From: Cyprinodon diabolis
Taxonomy: Eukaryota; Chordata; Actinopteri; Cyprinodontiformes; Cyprinodontidae
Assembly (NCBI GenBank): GCA_030533445.1
Contig: CM060069.1
Location: forward strand, 2,757,256-2,821,255
DNA: 64,000 bases
Direction: 5' to 3'
Shown: positions 43,974 through 54,202 of the stretch, one piece after another
Layout of the letters: each line of letters begins with the position of its first letter
How positions within the stretch are numbered: the first letter of the stretch is position 1
Position numbers and translations under genes: made by a program
Notes under the pieces: generated by a model
The model's input: the letters and a program-made list of their open reading frames with translations, nothing else
Databases searched by the model: none
Told to the model about the DNA's origin: nothing

Positions 43974-45698
43974 CTATATGACATTGTCCAATTGTATTTC
44001 TACTATTGGGAACTGTCCAGTTACACTTACAACAAGCTTTGAGACCAGTCCCCGAACAAGGGGTATGACGCAACAAATAACTATCAATATGATCACTATT
44101 ACTACTCCTAGAATCATCCCTGCTGCCTTAAGATATTTTCCCCATCCGAGCTTATTAAACCAATTCCAGAATCCCTTCAACTGGATGTTCCAGTTAGACC
44201 GCAACACATGTTCATCTCTCATGCGTTTCATTTCCTGAAGGACTCCTGTGAGGCTGCTGTTAACATCTGTATGCATAGGAATTAAAATACAACAATCTTC
44301 TTCGATATAGTCACATATTCCTTGGTCCCCAGCCATGCGGGACTCTAGCACGAACCTATTTGGCAGAACCATTAGTGAAGTAGCATGCAATTGTTCCTTC
44401 ACCAGATCTATGCCCTTTATTGTAAAATTTATAAACCTTTGTTGATTATACCATAAGAGATTCACCTACCTACTATTGCGAGCTATATACTGTGCATTAA
44501 CAATTGATCCGTAGATTGGTACTGAACCAGACCCTCTTCCGCTTTCTATCCAACCACTCCCTATGGCAACCTGTTCTTCAGGTACTCCATATGGGATCTG
44601 ATCCCATGTGATATATACTTCATCCGATGTTTTCCACTCGTGTTTAACCGGAGCACTTCTTTTAGCGCGGTTGGTTATTTCGTTAGATGTTACATTACTG
44701 CCTATTGGGTTACTTACTATTAACTTTAGTTGTCCTGTCAGCATTACTGGTGCACAGATGCCTTCCCACTGAGCGGGTAATGTGGCCAACATCTGTGTCT
44801 CATTGTGACACATCCAAAAAATGTCACCTAAAGGGACGGATCCCTTTGCCAGGCTCAGTATTCGGCATTGAGATACACTTGAAGGTTGGAACTCATAGAT
44901 GACATGTCCCCCATCTGGTAGTACTTGTTCACAGCTTATGGTAGCATTGGGACTTGTTTTACAAAACTTAATGTGGTAGGTGAGGTTCCCATTTGCTGTC
45001 GGTGGGTACCACGTTCTATTACTACATGTCACCAGTCTATCCGTTGTCCACATCTGTCTAGAGGTTCTATTGGTCACCGCTTCTAATTCTTTCCCTCGGG
45101 CTATACAAAACGGAAAAATCAGTTCAGCTGGTTTTCGTACTACTGGTGGAAGGGAGAACGTGCTCATTACATTATTTATTGAGGAGTTCAGTGCTCTGGG
45201 GCATATTGTGTGGTCTTCTGACAATGATGAAAGACCTCCGGCCATCTGCATGGCACAGTGAGCAAAGCACTCCGTTACTTCTAGGCAGTCACCTATTTTA
45301 CTCCCAGGAATAATCTGAAGGGCTGGTAATTTTTTAACATTAAAGCAGGCTATACAATCATCTTTAGGGCGCTGTTTGGCTTTGAACATTGCCTGGACAG
45401 AGTACTGAATCCATTGTTGGAACATATTGGTCTCCCAGTGTGCAGTCTTTAATTTGTCTAGATCTCTTTTCTGTCTTCTGTTTATTAGTTGTAACACTCT
45501 ATGCGCTCTTTCTACTTTCATTACTTGTTCTGTTAGTGTGTTTTGGCATTTGTTAGTTTTGCATCTCACCTCAATGATCACCATCCCATCCCCACGGCAG
45601 TCCATGCTTCGTGGAATTTCAAGCCAATGTTTCCCCATTGACTTTCCTAAAATTTCTTCAGACATTACATAATCATATCCTTTGATTTGCACATGCAT
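43974..45698 (-). pseudogene. env: ERV2 env, one in-frame stop, N-terminus disrupted
   Basis: One minus frame from 45698 to 43974 with a single TAG at 44466-44468. The hydrophobic leader lies in another frame just upstream (about 45760-45700), so a frameshift removed the signal peptide. SU has a CIAC (CXXC) motif, many sequons and a furin-type site NRAKR. TM has the C-X6-CC motif (CDYIEEDCC), a strongly hydrophobic anchor (LGVVIVIILIVICC) and a short tail. It is a gamma-type endogenous envelope of about 575 codons, not expressible intact as read. Confidence 0.87.
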
Positions 45699-45830
45699 TA
45701 ATGATAAATTCTTCCCATCATTATTACTGTTACCCCTTGGTTAGTAGCTAGTGTTATCATTGCTAGTGCACATGTTTGTGTTTGTGTGTGACACATTGTG
45801 TGTGTACATTGTTAGTAGTAACCTTAATAA

Positions 45831-45863
45831 GATCCCCCCTTGTTAACCCACAAAGGGTTAACA
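45831..45863 (-). promoter_or_regulatory. Second hairpin plus polypurine tract, between pol and env
   Basis: Minus strand: perfect 9-bp hairpin TGTTAACCC-TTTGT-GGGTTAACA (plus 45841-45863) followed by AAGGGGGGATC. It starts 12 bases after the pol stop. Same architecture as at 41036-41065 with compensating base changes. Confidence 0.75.
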
Positions 45864-45874
45864 CAACAAGAAGA

Positions 45875-48800
45875 TTAGTCAGAGTCGGGAGAAGGCGCAT
45901 TCGGGAGATGCCCAGACGGCGATGGGATGGGCGGGACCGAGTCGATCGACGGCCCACTTGTCGCGGAGGAGGAAGGGGAAAGGGAGGGGAAGAAAGGGGA
46001 AGGTGCAGGTGGGGGATATGAAGGGGACAGGACTCCACCAGCATCTGGTGGGTCAGAAGAAAGAAGTCCGTCCAATGCCTGAACGACGGATGGATCTGGG
46101 TCAGACCCAGAAGAAGTCTCAGCGGCAGAAGGATCATCATCATTGCCACCAGAATCAAAAGGTGGATGGGAAGCATAAGAATGAACACTGTCATCCTCAG
46201 AGTCCCCTGACATTGGTGATTGGCGGGCTGCCAAGCGTGCCGAACGTCTTTGGACACCTGACGTTGAGGGGAGTGGGGACGCATCAGTGCCCGACACCGG
46301 TGCAACATCTAAAGTCTGTGAGTTAGTGGAGGGGTGCTGCGGAGGGAGACTTGTTGCTGCCCTGTCAGCATGCGCAGAGCCCGTCGGTCCTGGATCAAGT
46401 CCAGGTGGGTCTGGAGGCCGATGCCTGGTGCAGTGGTTTTTATGAAACCAGAAGGGCTTACCTTCAACTTTCAGGGCAGTGGGAGTGGTAAGCACAACTT
46501 TAAAGGGGCCTTCCCTACGAGGCTCGTTCCACTGACGTCTAAGGAGTCGTATGAACACACTGTCACCAACTTGAATGTCCCTGACGTCCACTGGAATGTG
46601 TGTCTCGTCTCGGCTGTGAGCTGCTTTCACCTGTTAAAATATAAGGCTGTGAATGCGGGTTAAGGACCTGAGGTAATCCCCCAGTTCACGTTCAAGCTGT
46701 GCCAAGGAGACCCCCTACAGCTGGGTCCACGAACCTGTGGGAGAGGCATTGGTCGACCTGTAAGCATTTCATGAGGGGTAAGATGGGTTATTCGGTTAGT
46801 TTGGGAACGCATTGCCATTAATGCAACAGGCAAGGCGTCAACCCAAGTCAAACGGTTGTTGCTGTCAGCTATTATCTTAGCTATCTTCGATTTCAGCACT
46901 CCTTTAGCTCGTTCCACGGATCCCTGTGACTGGGGATGATACACACAACCAAACTTTTGTTTTATGCATAACAGCTTTTATGCATAACAGTTTGAAGCTG
47001 GATCACCTGTGAAACAAAATGAGGTCCGTTATCAGATGATATTGTATCAGGCATGCCAAATCTGGGAAAAACTTCATTACACAAAAACCGTGCTGCTGCT
47101 TTGTGGTCATTCTTAGCAGTGGGACACGCCTCCACCCATCTGCTAAACCTACAAACAACCACCAACATATACCTCTTTCCCTGAACCCGAGTTATCATGT
47201 CGACGTAATCCATTATCAGATGGCGGAACGGACCGTTTGGCATGGGGATATGTGCTAAGGGCTGGGTAAAAATTTTACGCACATTATACTAAGGGCAATG
47301 TGGGCATAAGGCCAATTCTCTGTCTACCATAGGTGTCATATAAGGTGACCACCAGACTGCCTGCAACTTTTGAACAACTTGGGCTCGTGAACAATGATCA
47401 GGTCCATGCATTATTTTAATCGCCGTTGGTAATAAGGACAACGGTAGTACAAAATGTCCTCGAGAACTACGCCACAACCGCTAGCTGCCCCCCTTTGTAC
47501 CCACAGGTGTTGTTGTTGTAACTTGGTAAAGGTCCCATCGGGGTTAAGTTGGACTATTCCATATCCAGCTCTATTCCCTGTCTCCCCTCTGACACATGAT
47601 CCGTCTACGAACAGTGTCAGATCAGATGGGATTGGATGATTGTATAAGTCCTCCCTTACCTTCATGAAGGTGTCCGTCTCCTGGAGACAATCATGGGGCT
47701 CACCTTCTGTGGGCAATACCATTCTTGTGGCTGGGTTAATCGTGGTACAGCGTTGTATTGTTAAATCAGGTCCTGAAGGCAGAACTTCATAACCTGTTCG
47801 ACGAGCTTGGGTTATCACAAAGCGTGGACTGGTAAGCAGTGCATGTAATTGATGTGAGGTGTACAAAATAACAGGGTGGCCCATAGTAATAACTGAGGCC
47901 TTTTTATATGTGATCGCTGCTGCTGCCAAACCCTGGTAGCAGGGAGGCAGACCTTCTTCGACACCATCTAATTTTGTGCTGTAATAGCAAAATTGGCTGT
48001 TTACCTGTTGGGGTGTCTTGCATCAATACTGCACATGCATACCCTTGTCGCTCAGCCACATAGAGATGGAATGGTTTGCCATAATCTGGATTGGCCAGAG
48101 CAGGAGCAGTTTGGAGATCTTGTTTCAGCAGCTTGAACGCACCCTCTGCCTCATCTGTCCATTGCAATTGAGCCGACTGGTGTCCTTGACCCGCGGCTTT
48201 AATCAGTGCTCTTAGCGGAGCCGTTTTGATGGCATAATCACACACCCACGGTCTGCTGTAACCTGCCATGCCAAGGAAAGACAACATGTGACCAACAGTC
48301 CGAGGTTTGGGCATTTGAGTTATGGCTTCCAGTTGGGACGGTGCAATACACCTCTTGTCCCCACTGAGTTGCCTGCCGAGATACTCCACTGTTTGCTGGC
48401 AGAATTGCAATATTTGTTTACTTACTTTGTGTCCTCCTTCTGCCAAAGCAGTCAACACTGTAATGGAGTCTCTCTCACACTGCTCTTTAGAAGCAGAATA
48501 AATCAAAATGTCATCAACATACATCAACATCGTAGATGGTATGTCAAGGTGATTTAAGTCATTTGCCAGTACTCGATTGAAAATTGATGGTGAGTGTACA
48601 AAACCCTGTGGTAATCGTGAATAAGTATATTGTTGGCCTTTGTAGGTGAATGCAAACAAATACTGAGAATCTGGATGGACCGGTACACTGAAAAATGCTG
48701 AACACAGATCTATCACAGTAAACCATTTGGTGCCTCAGTAATGTATGTGGGTCGCGTACTACTGGTATTTCTTCTGCTACAATAGCATTAATTAATCTTA

Positions 48801-49611
48801 GATCATGGACTAGTCTGTAGTCATTACTGTTGGGTTTTCTGATGGGAAAAATTGGTGTGTTACAGGGACTTACTGTTGGTTTAAGAACTCCTGCTGTTTC
48901 TAATCCTGTTATAATGGGCTGTATTCCTTCTACTGCTTCTCTTTTAAGTGGGTATTGTCTTTGGAAGGGCAATTTAGCATTTGGTTTGATGGTGAATTTG
49001 ATGGGGTCTGCTGATTTTACTAATCCTACATCTGTTTTACTTTTAGACCATACTTGCTCTGGGACCTGTTCTAATAGGGATTTATGTTCTGCAGCCACTG
49101 CCATTTGTCTTTTCCCAGGAACTTTAATGTGTTCTGCTATTACTTCATCAGCTTGTGAGAATGAGATTTTGAAGAACAGTCCATCTTTTGACATGCTAAT
49201 GCAGTCCCATGCTGTGTCATCCCATTCAGTGACTTGCTTAGCTTCTTGAACCATGGGTCCTAGGTCATGTGACTCATACTTGTCTGTAATCAGTAATGTG
49301 ACATGTGGTGCTGAGTTGGTAACCTGGAACCATTCTGCTACCTCTTTATCAGGAAATGTGACAACAGCTGCACCTCTTTGTGGTCCAACCACTATGTCAG
49401 CGTATTGGATGACAGTTGTTTTGTTGTTAATTTCTTCATCCCAGCTTTTCTCGTAGTCTTCATGTGTTTTGCCTTTGTCATAAAACATGGTACAATGGAG
49501 AGGGAGAAAAGGTTCTTTAGATTTCTCGTAGTGATTCATTATCAGGGGTCTCCATGTTTCCCACTCCAGTTGGAGGAAGGAAGTTGGTGATGTGAGTTTC
49601 AGCCAAAATAC
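45875..49611 (-). pseudogene. pol: ERV2 pol (RT, RNase H, integrase), frameshifted
   Basis: Pieces in order on the minus strand: N-terminal pol and RT fingers (49539-48559; PFQRQYPLKREAVEG, DYRLVHDLRLIN); RT palm and thumb with MYVDDILIY (48716-47904); connection and RNase H (LFVDGSCVRGETGNRAGYGI, 47929-47411); integrase zinc domain (47477-47289, CPHC at end); integrase core (IMDYVDM, SSDNGPHFV, YHPQSQGSVERAKG; 47282-46660); C-terminal barrel with GPFKVVLTTPTALKV then a ~185-residue Pro/Ser/Asp-rich tail (46630-45875). At least five frame changes; one is explained by a 16-bp tandem duplication at 46960-46990. An in-frame TAA (49612-49614) separates it from protease. Confidence 0.9.
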
Positions 49612-50070
49612 TTAGTCTTCTAGCTCATGACTTGTTGTCTGGGGGGTCTTTTGCAGGCCCAGCGGCATCATGTAGGCTTCATTGTTGTCTATTGCTTCAA
49701 AAGAAATTCCATTAGGGGTACATTTGATTTTAGCATTGAGCTGGCACAGCACATCTCTACCCAGTAGATTGATTGGCGTATCTTCTGAGTAAAGCAGTGG
49801 TGCACACACAGTCTTTTCACCTATGATCATGGGAACTGGCTCAGTCATGGGTATTATTTGAGTCTTCCCAGAGAAACCTACTGTTCGAATCTTTGATGCT
49901 GAGAGAGGCAGGCCAATTCCACTTTTTCCTATACAGGAGTAGGCCGCTCCTGTATCAATCATGAAGCGATGATGGCTGTCATATATAGTGACATCAATGG
50001 TGGGTTCTGTTTGTGGGCGTTGAGTTAATACAGGTAGAATGGCCTCTCCATCAGGTTTCTCTGGGTATCC
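49612..50070 (-). CDS. pro: ERV2 protease, in frame behind the gag TAG
   Basis: The frame continues without interruption from the codon after the gag stop (50070) to TAA at 49612. Active site FMIDTGAAYSC near 49965 and the second block INLLGRDVL about 70 residues later are intact. As a retropepsin it would process Gag and Pol. A terminal TAA replaces what was probably a sense codon joining it to RT. Confidence 0.75.
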   Translation of the reverse strand, partial: GYPEKPDGEAILPVLTQRPQTEPTIDVTIYDSHHRFMIDTGAAYSCIGKSGIGLPLSASKIRTVGFSGKTQIIPMTEPVPMIIGEKTVCAPLLYSEDTPINLLGRDVLCQLNAKIKCTPNGISFEAIDNNEAYMMPLGLQKTPQTTSHELED

Positions 50071-50364
50071 CTATAGCCAGTACGTGTCTTGTCCCGTTCC
50101 ATAGGTGGCTGGTCCAGCAGTGGGGGGCTGAGGTCCCATCCATGGGTTAGTGGGGCAGTCTCTTTGCATGTGTCCAACTTGTCCACATCCCCAGCATTGC
50201 AGTCTCCCACGCTGTTGTCCCATGTCTGGACCTGCCTGAGGCAAACTGCTAAGCTGCTGCTGGATGAAACTTAAGCCTTCCAAATGGAAATGTGCTAAAA
50301 GGTTTGCAGGTCTGACAGAATTAGGGACAGAACAAACAATATGTATTTGGATGACATTGATCAT
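50071..50364 (-). pseudogene. gag: ERV2 gag C-terminus (nucleocapsid)
   Basis: Contains a CCHC zinc knuckle CWGCGQVGHMQRDC, typical nucleocapsid, followed by Pro/Thr-rich residues and TAG at 50071-50073. Upstream matrix and capsid are absent; the first ~15 codons may be unrelated sequence beyond the breakpoint. Confidence 0.8.
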
Positions 50365-51224
50365 TTAATGTGTTTACTGACGAGTAAAGATAATGCTAAC
50401 AGTATGGACTGCATGCTACACTATGCTATACAGAAACATGTGTTGAGCTGTTGTTGAAGCTTGAACAACCTTTATTCACTAAGGGTTTAAACACTGATAT
50501 AACATTAGTGTTCATGTGTTCCTCAAATGCTCATTACATTTCATTACCAAGTATCACCAAGAGTCATTTAGTGGAATCCTGATGTCTATTCGCTGCTAGC
50601 TATTTCAAAGAGGGTAAAGAATCATTAACTAGAGGCTATTTGTTACAGATTAAGTTAATCATTTAATAAAACATTAATTTAGCCAAATAATGTTTTATTC
50701 ACCTCATGGATTTGCATTGTGAATTGGTCTGAAAACATTCCAATTTCTCTAAATTAGTGAAAAGCTAGTTTGATCATATCGCACAGTCTTCCAGATAAAC
50801 TTTGGTTTCAAACACAAAATCCATCTTAAACTGTAATATGGTTTTCAACCATGTTTCTCCTTCCTCTTTGTACATAGTAGTTTACTTTAGTTTCATTAGT
50901 TGTAGTTAAGAGTGTTAAACTGAAATATGTAGCTGAATGATTTTTGTTAATAAACTCTTATATTTTGAACAGAAGTTGTGGTGAATTTATTCCATGTATG
51001 TGCAGAAATAACTGTTTGACCATGATTAGAGCTCGAATCACTCTTTCATTTACTATGCCCTACTAGCTGTATGTAGGTAGTGATTCTGTGAACCATCTTA
51101 AAGTATCCAAAATGTAAATTGTCAGCTGGCTGGGATCTGAATAGAATATAAATCCATAACATTAATGTGGCATCCAACCTGGATGGACATTGAACATAAA
51201 ATCACAACAGCTGCTAGGTTTAGA
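50365..51224. other. No gene recognised; no ERV2 LTR
   Basis: Sequence past the gag breakpoint. I looked for the ERV2 LTR termini (TGTTGTCG…CTACA) and a primer site and found neither. Confidence 0.5.
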
Positions 51225-52292
51225 CATCAGGTTTAGACTGCTGGAGGACATAGGGACCCCTTTTTCACCATTCTGCTTCATTCTATCTCTATTCTCCCAC
51301 TCTGCAGAATCTGTTAGTTCAATCTCTAATGTTCTGCTCTCTCTGCTTTTTCTCATAGTAGCCACATCTTGTCTGGTCCTGTTTGGCTATGACTCCATCC
51401 TGGAGAGAAATATCAGCTGTGCTGTTGCCATCAACACCTTTGTTTCTAGATGTTGGAGCTTGGCCTGTTTTCCAGTGTAGTCCTGTTTCTCTGACTGTGA
51501 CTAACTGGATGTGCTCTCTTCATCCTCTGACATGGGAGTCTGGGCCATGCCTTTCTGCTGGCTCTGCCTTCTCCACTCTCTCCACAGGTAACTGCCTTTG
51601 ACAGAGGGGTGGGGTGCCCACACCTGCGGCTCGTTGAGCAGCGCGCGGCAGCACTAGCTTGACTCTGACAGCAGGAGGACGCCTGAGTGTTAACCGTTGT
51701 GGTATGAACCAGTGGCCTCTGTCTTCTGACAGCGTTGTTTTTCCTGCACTAAATGCTACCTTTGGGTCTCCCAGGTTTTTGATCAAGTTTGATTTCTCCC
51801 TCTGCTCAAGCTGCCCTTCCAAGCCCTCTCAGTTCCCCTCATGGATCATCCTGCTCCTCCTGTTATCTCAAAGAATCTGGACCGCCGGCGCTGCTCGGAC
51901 CAGCTCTCAGCCCTTCCTCTGTCACACAGTCACTAGCCTCAACCAACGTCATGCAAGTGCAGACTCCACTCCGTTTCCCCGTCCGGTTTCCTCATCCCAA
52001 GTGGTAAGTCTCTCTGTCTGGAGCCAAGTCTGATACGTTTTTCCTCTTCCTCTCTCTCAGATCAAAACGCCTCGGGTCTGCGCCTAACGGCTCCGTGTCT
52101 CAGAGCTTTTTCGGTGTCTCAGTTTTTTCTTCTCCCCGTGTTGATTTCCCTGAGTAAATAAACTACCTAAAACTGTCTCCTGCCGCCGAGTGTGATCTTC
52201 ATGTGGGCCAAGCTCCTAAAACCTAACATGACAGCCTTTAGATGACGTGTGTTGTGAACTGGCGCTATAGAAATAAACAGAATTGAATTTAA
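51225..52292 (+). mobile_element. L2-type LINE 3' end, interrupted by solo LTR B
   Basis: Sense copy of the L2 3' region (GACTGCTGGAGGACATAGGG…) to 51598. It resumes at 52239 with GATGACGTGTGTTGTGAACT and the tail GGCGCTATAGAAATAAACAG. The two parts join precisely at the LTR's target site. Confidence 0.85.
51599..52233 (+). repeat. Solo LTR B (sushi-related)
   Basis: TGACAGAGGGG…CATGACA, 635 bp, with a perfect 5-bp duplication GCCTT (51594-51598 and 52234-52238). Contains GGACGCCTGAGTGTTAACC, an AATAAA-type signal near 52155, and the end block TTCATGTGGGCC…CCTAAAACC shared with the other sushi-type LTRs. Confidence 0.93.
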
Positions 52293-53500
52293 TTGATGAA
52301 GCTGTGGACGAGGATGGCAGCAGAGTGGGGGGTAAGGGAAGGGTCGAGGCCGTTGATGTAGGTGGAAGTTAGCAGACCTGATAATGTTATTGATTTGCAA
52401 TTGAAAGGATATTGTACTGTGAAGGATGATGCCACAACTCTTAACCTGAGGGGGAGGTGAGATGGTGATGGTATCAATTGTAAGAGAAAAGCTGTCGGTT
52501 TTGCATAAGACTTAGATTTAGTGCAAACGAAGAGGGTTAGGGCATAAGAAGGGTTGAAAATGACTGAAAATCAATAGAGGCTAATGGGAGTCTACATATG
52601 TTCCTCAATACCTGTAAGCACACCACAATGTGTGTGGGCTCTTGCTTTTAATGCATTGTGGGGCCCATTTTCAAGAAAAATAGCACGTTGTGGAGACCGA
52701 CTTCTCCTTTCGGGGAATAAAGATAGTGAGGCAAGTTTCTGTTTACGTGTTTTTCTAGCATGGTGAGGACAATTTCTTGTTAAAATACAACATCTTGGGA
52801 ACTGATAATCCTCTGCCAATTTTACTGTTTTAGACTTAGGTGTTAGGTTTAGGACTAGTGGTAAATGTAATTTGAGTTTAAGTTAGGGCTAGGTATTGAC
52901 CTGTAATGAAATACATATGAAAGGATGTCCATGGAAAATCGCTACTGGACTAGAGAGTCCTGACATGTAAATGTGTGTGTGAAAGAGACAGAGACACTTC
53001 AAGGTGAGTCTAGTCTTTTTACTTTTACTTTAATGGCACATTTTAAGCAGCGAGTAGTCAAAGTGTGAACTGTTCAAACAACAAAAAGATTGAATCATCA
53101 TTAATCTGAGAGATGAAAAAAAATGTAAAAAGGCACATAATCAAGAGGTGATTAAAGGAAGATAACAAGGAGGGAAGATAAGCTGGTGAAGATTCTGTCA
53201 TCCAGGTCATAGTCATTCCGTAAAGGTTTAAAAAAACAATCCACTGGACTTGGTTTCCAAGGTTTGAAGACGTTTCACTTCCCCTCCAGGAAGCTTTTTC
53301 ATTCAAAATGTAAGAGTTTTTATTATTGCAAGCATGATCTCATGTTAGAGACAAGCGGTTGAAAGTTTAGCTCCTGAATTTAAAATTCCTTATTGTTTTA
53401 AAATATAACTAAGACAGCAAAAGCACAGTTTAGGTCACTTTATTTTATTCACATTGCAACATTTCAAAACAAGTCAATACAGATAGGACAAGAGCTGCAC
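52293..53500. repeat. Unassigned, with a GTGAGGAC/TTAGG repeat at 52740-52980
   Basis: A degenerate relative of 38020-38200. No gene seen. Confidence 0.4.
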
Positions 53501-53502
53501 TG

Positions 53503-54060
53503 CAAAAAAAAAATTTAAAATTAAGTCATTTCTTAAATTAAGTGTATTTACCCTTAAAGGAATAGTACACCCAAAGCATGATTAGCCTTCATTTTCTACT
53601 CACCCCCATGCTGAACAACACTCTGGAGTACTTTTTTGATATCTCAAATGCATCTGGAGATCTGGGAGGCTTCTTGCTGTCTGCTGACATTCAAATAATG
53701 GAGGTCTATGGCGCCCGAGGCAGAAAGGTCCATAAAAGTCCACAAAAAACGTGTCAATATTCCTCCATACTGCTCGTCCAATGTATTCCAAGTGTCCTGA
53801 GTGGGTAGCGTCCATAATGTACTCGAAACGAAGTCATTTAGAATGTTTTTAGAGCATAAACAGTAGTGTATAGGATTTCCTAAAAGCGCGTGCCTGCGAG
53901 TTCACGAGCCTACGGAAACCGCGGCAGACCAAACCAGATGAAAGTGCGCATTCAGCGTCTGCTCTTGATAATGCAAGCGTAGAAGAAGAAATGTGCTGTT
54001 TACCTGTGCAAAGAAAGAAACAACGAAAAAAAAATGTCTGAGGACTTCAGTGTTGAGGAA
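53503..54060. mobile_element. Adjacent MITE fragments
   Basis: 53503-53556 matches the CACTGCAAAAA MITE (AAATTAAGTGTATTTACCCT). From 53557, AAAGGAATAGTACACCCAAA begins a different non-coding repeat with no recognisable protein. Confidence 0.45.
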
Positions 54061-54202
54061 GAGCATGAGTTCTTTACCAAGCTGAATTTGAGCAGGTAAA
54101 TAAGATGATTTGCTAAGGGAATTAATATTTCTACTCTCGAAGTAAGATAATGAGAGAGTATACACGTAGTATAAGACAATGCAATTGTTAAGTTTCTGTT
54201 TC

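Larger units (their letters stand above)
39981..50364 (-). mobile_element. ERV2: 5'-truncated gamma-like provirus with an extra 3' ORF
   Basis: On the minus strand: gag C-terminus, TAG, protease, pol, hairpin plus polypurine tract, env, extra ORF, second hairpin plus polypurine tract, 3' LTR. No 5' LTR, primer site or main gag follows 50364. A Tc1-like transposon (41150-42397) was inserted later. Older than ERV1: multiple frameshifts in pol, one stop in env. Confidence 0.88.

Noticed and set aside
45763..46308. Alternative minus-strand ORF overlapping the integrase tail
   Set aside because: Shadow frame of a Pro/Ser-rich coding tail; composition explains its openness.
53902..54165. Minus-strand ORF near 54 kb
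   Set aside because: No similarity recognised, lies in repeat-derived sequence.
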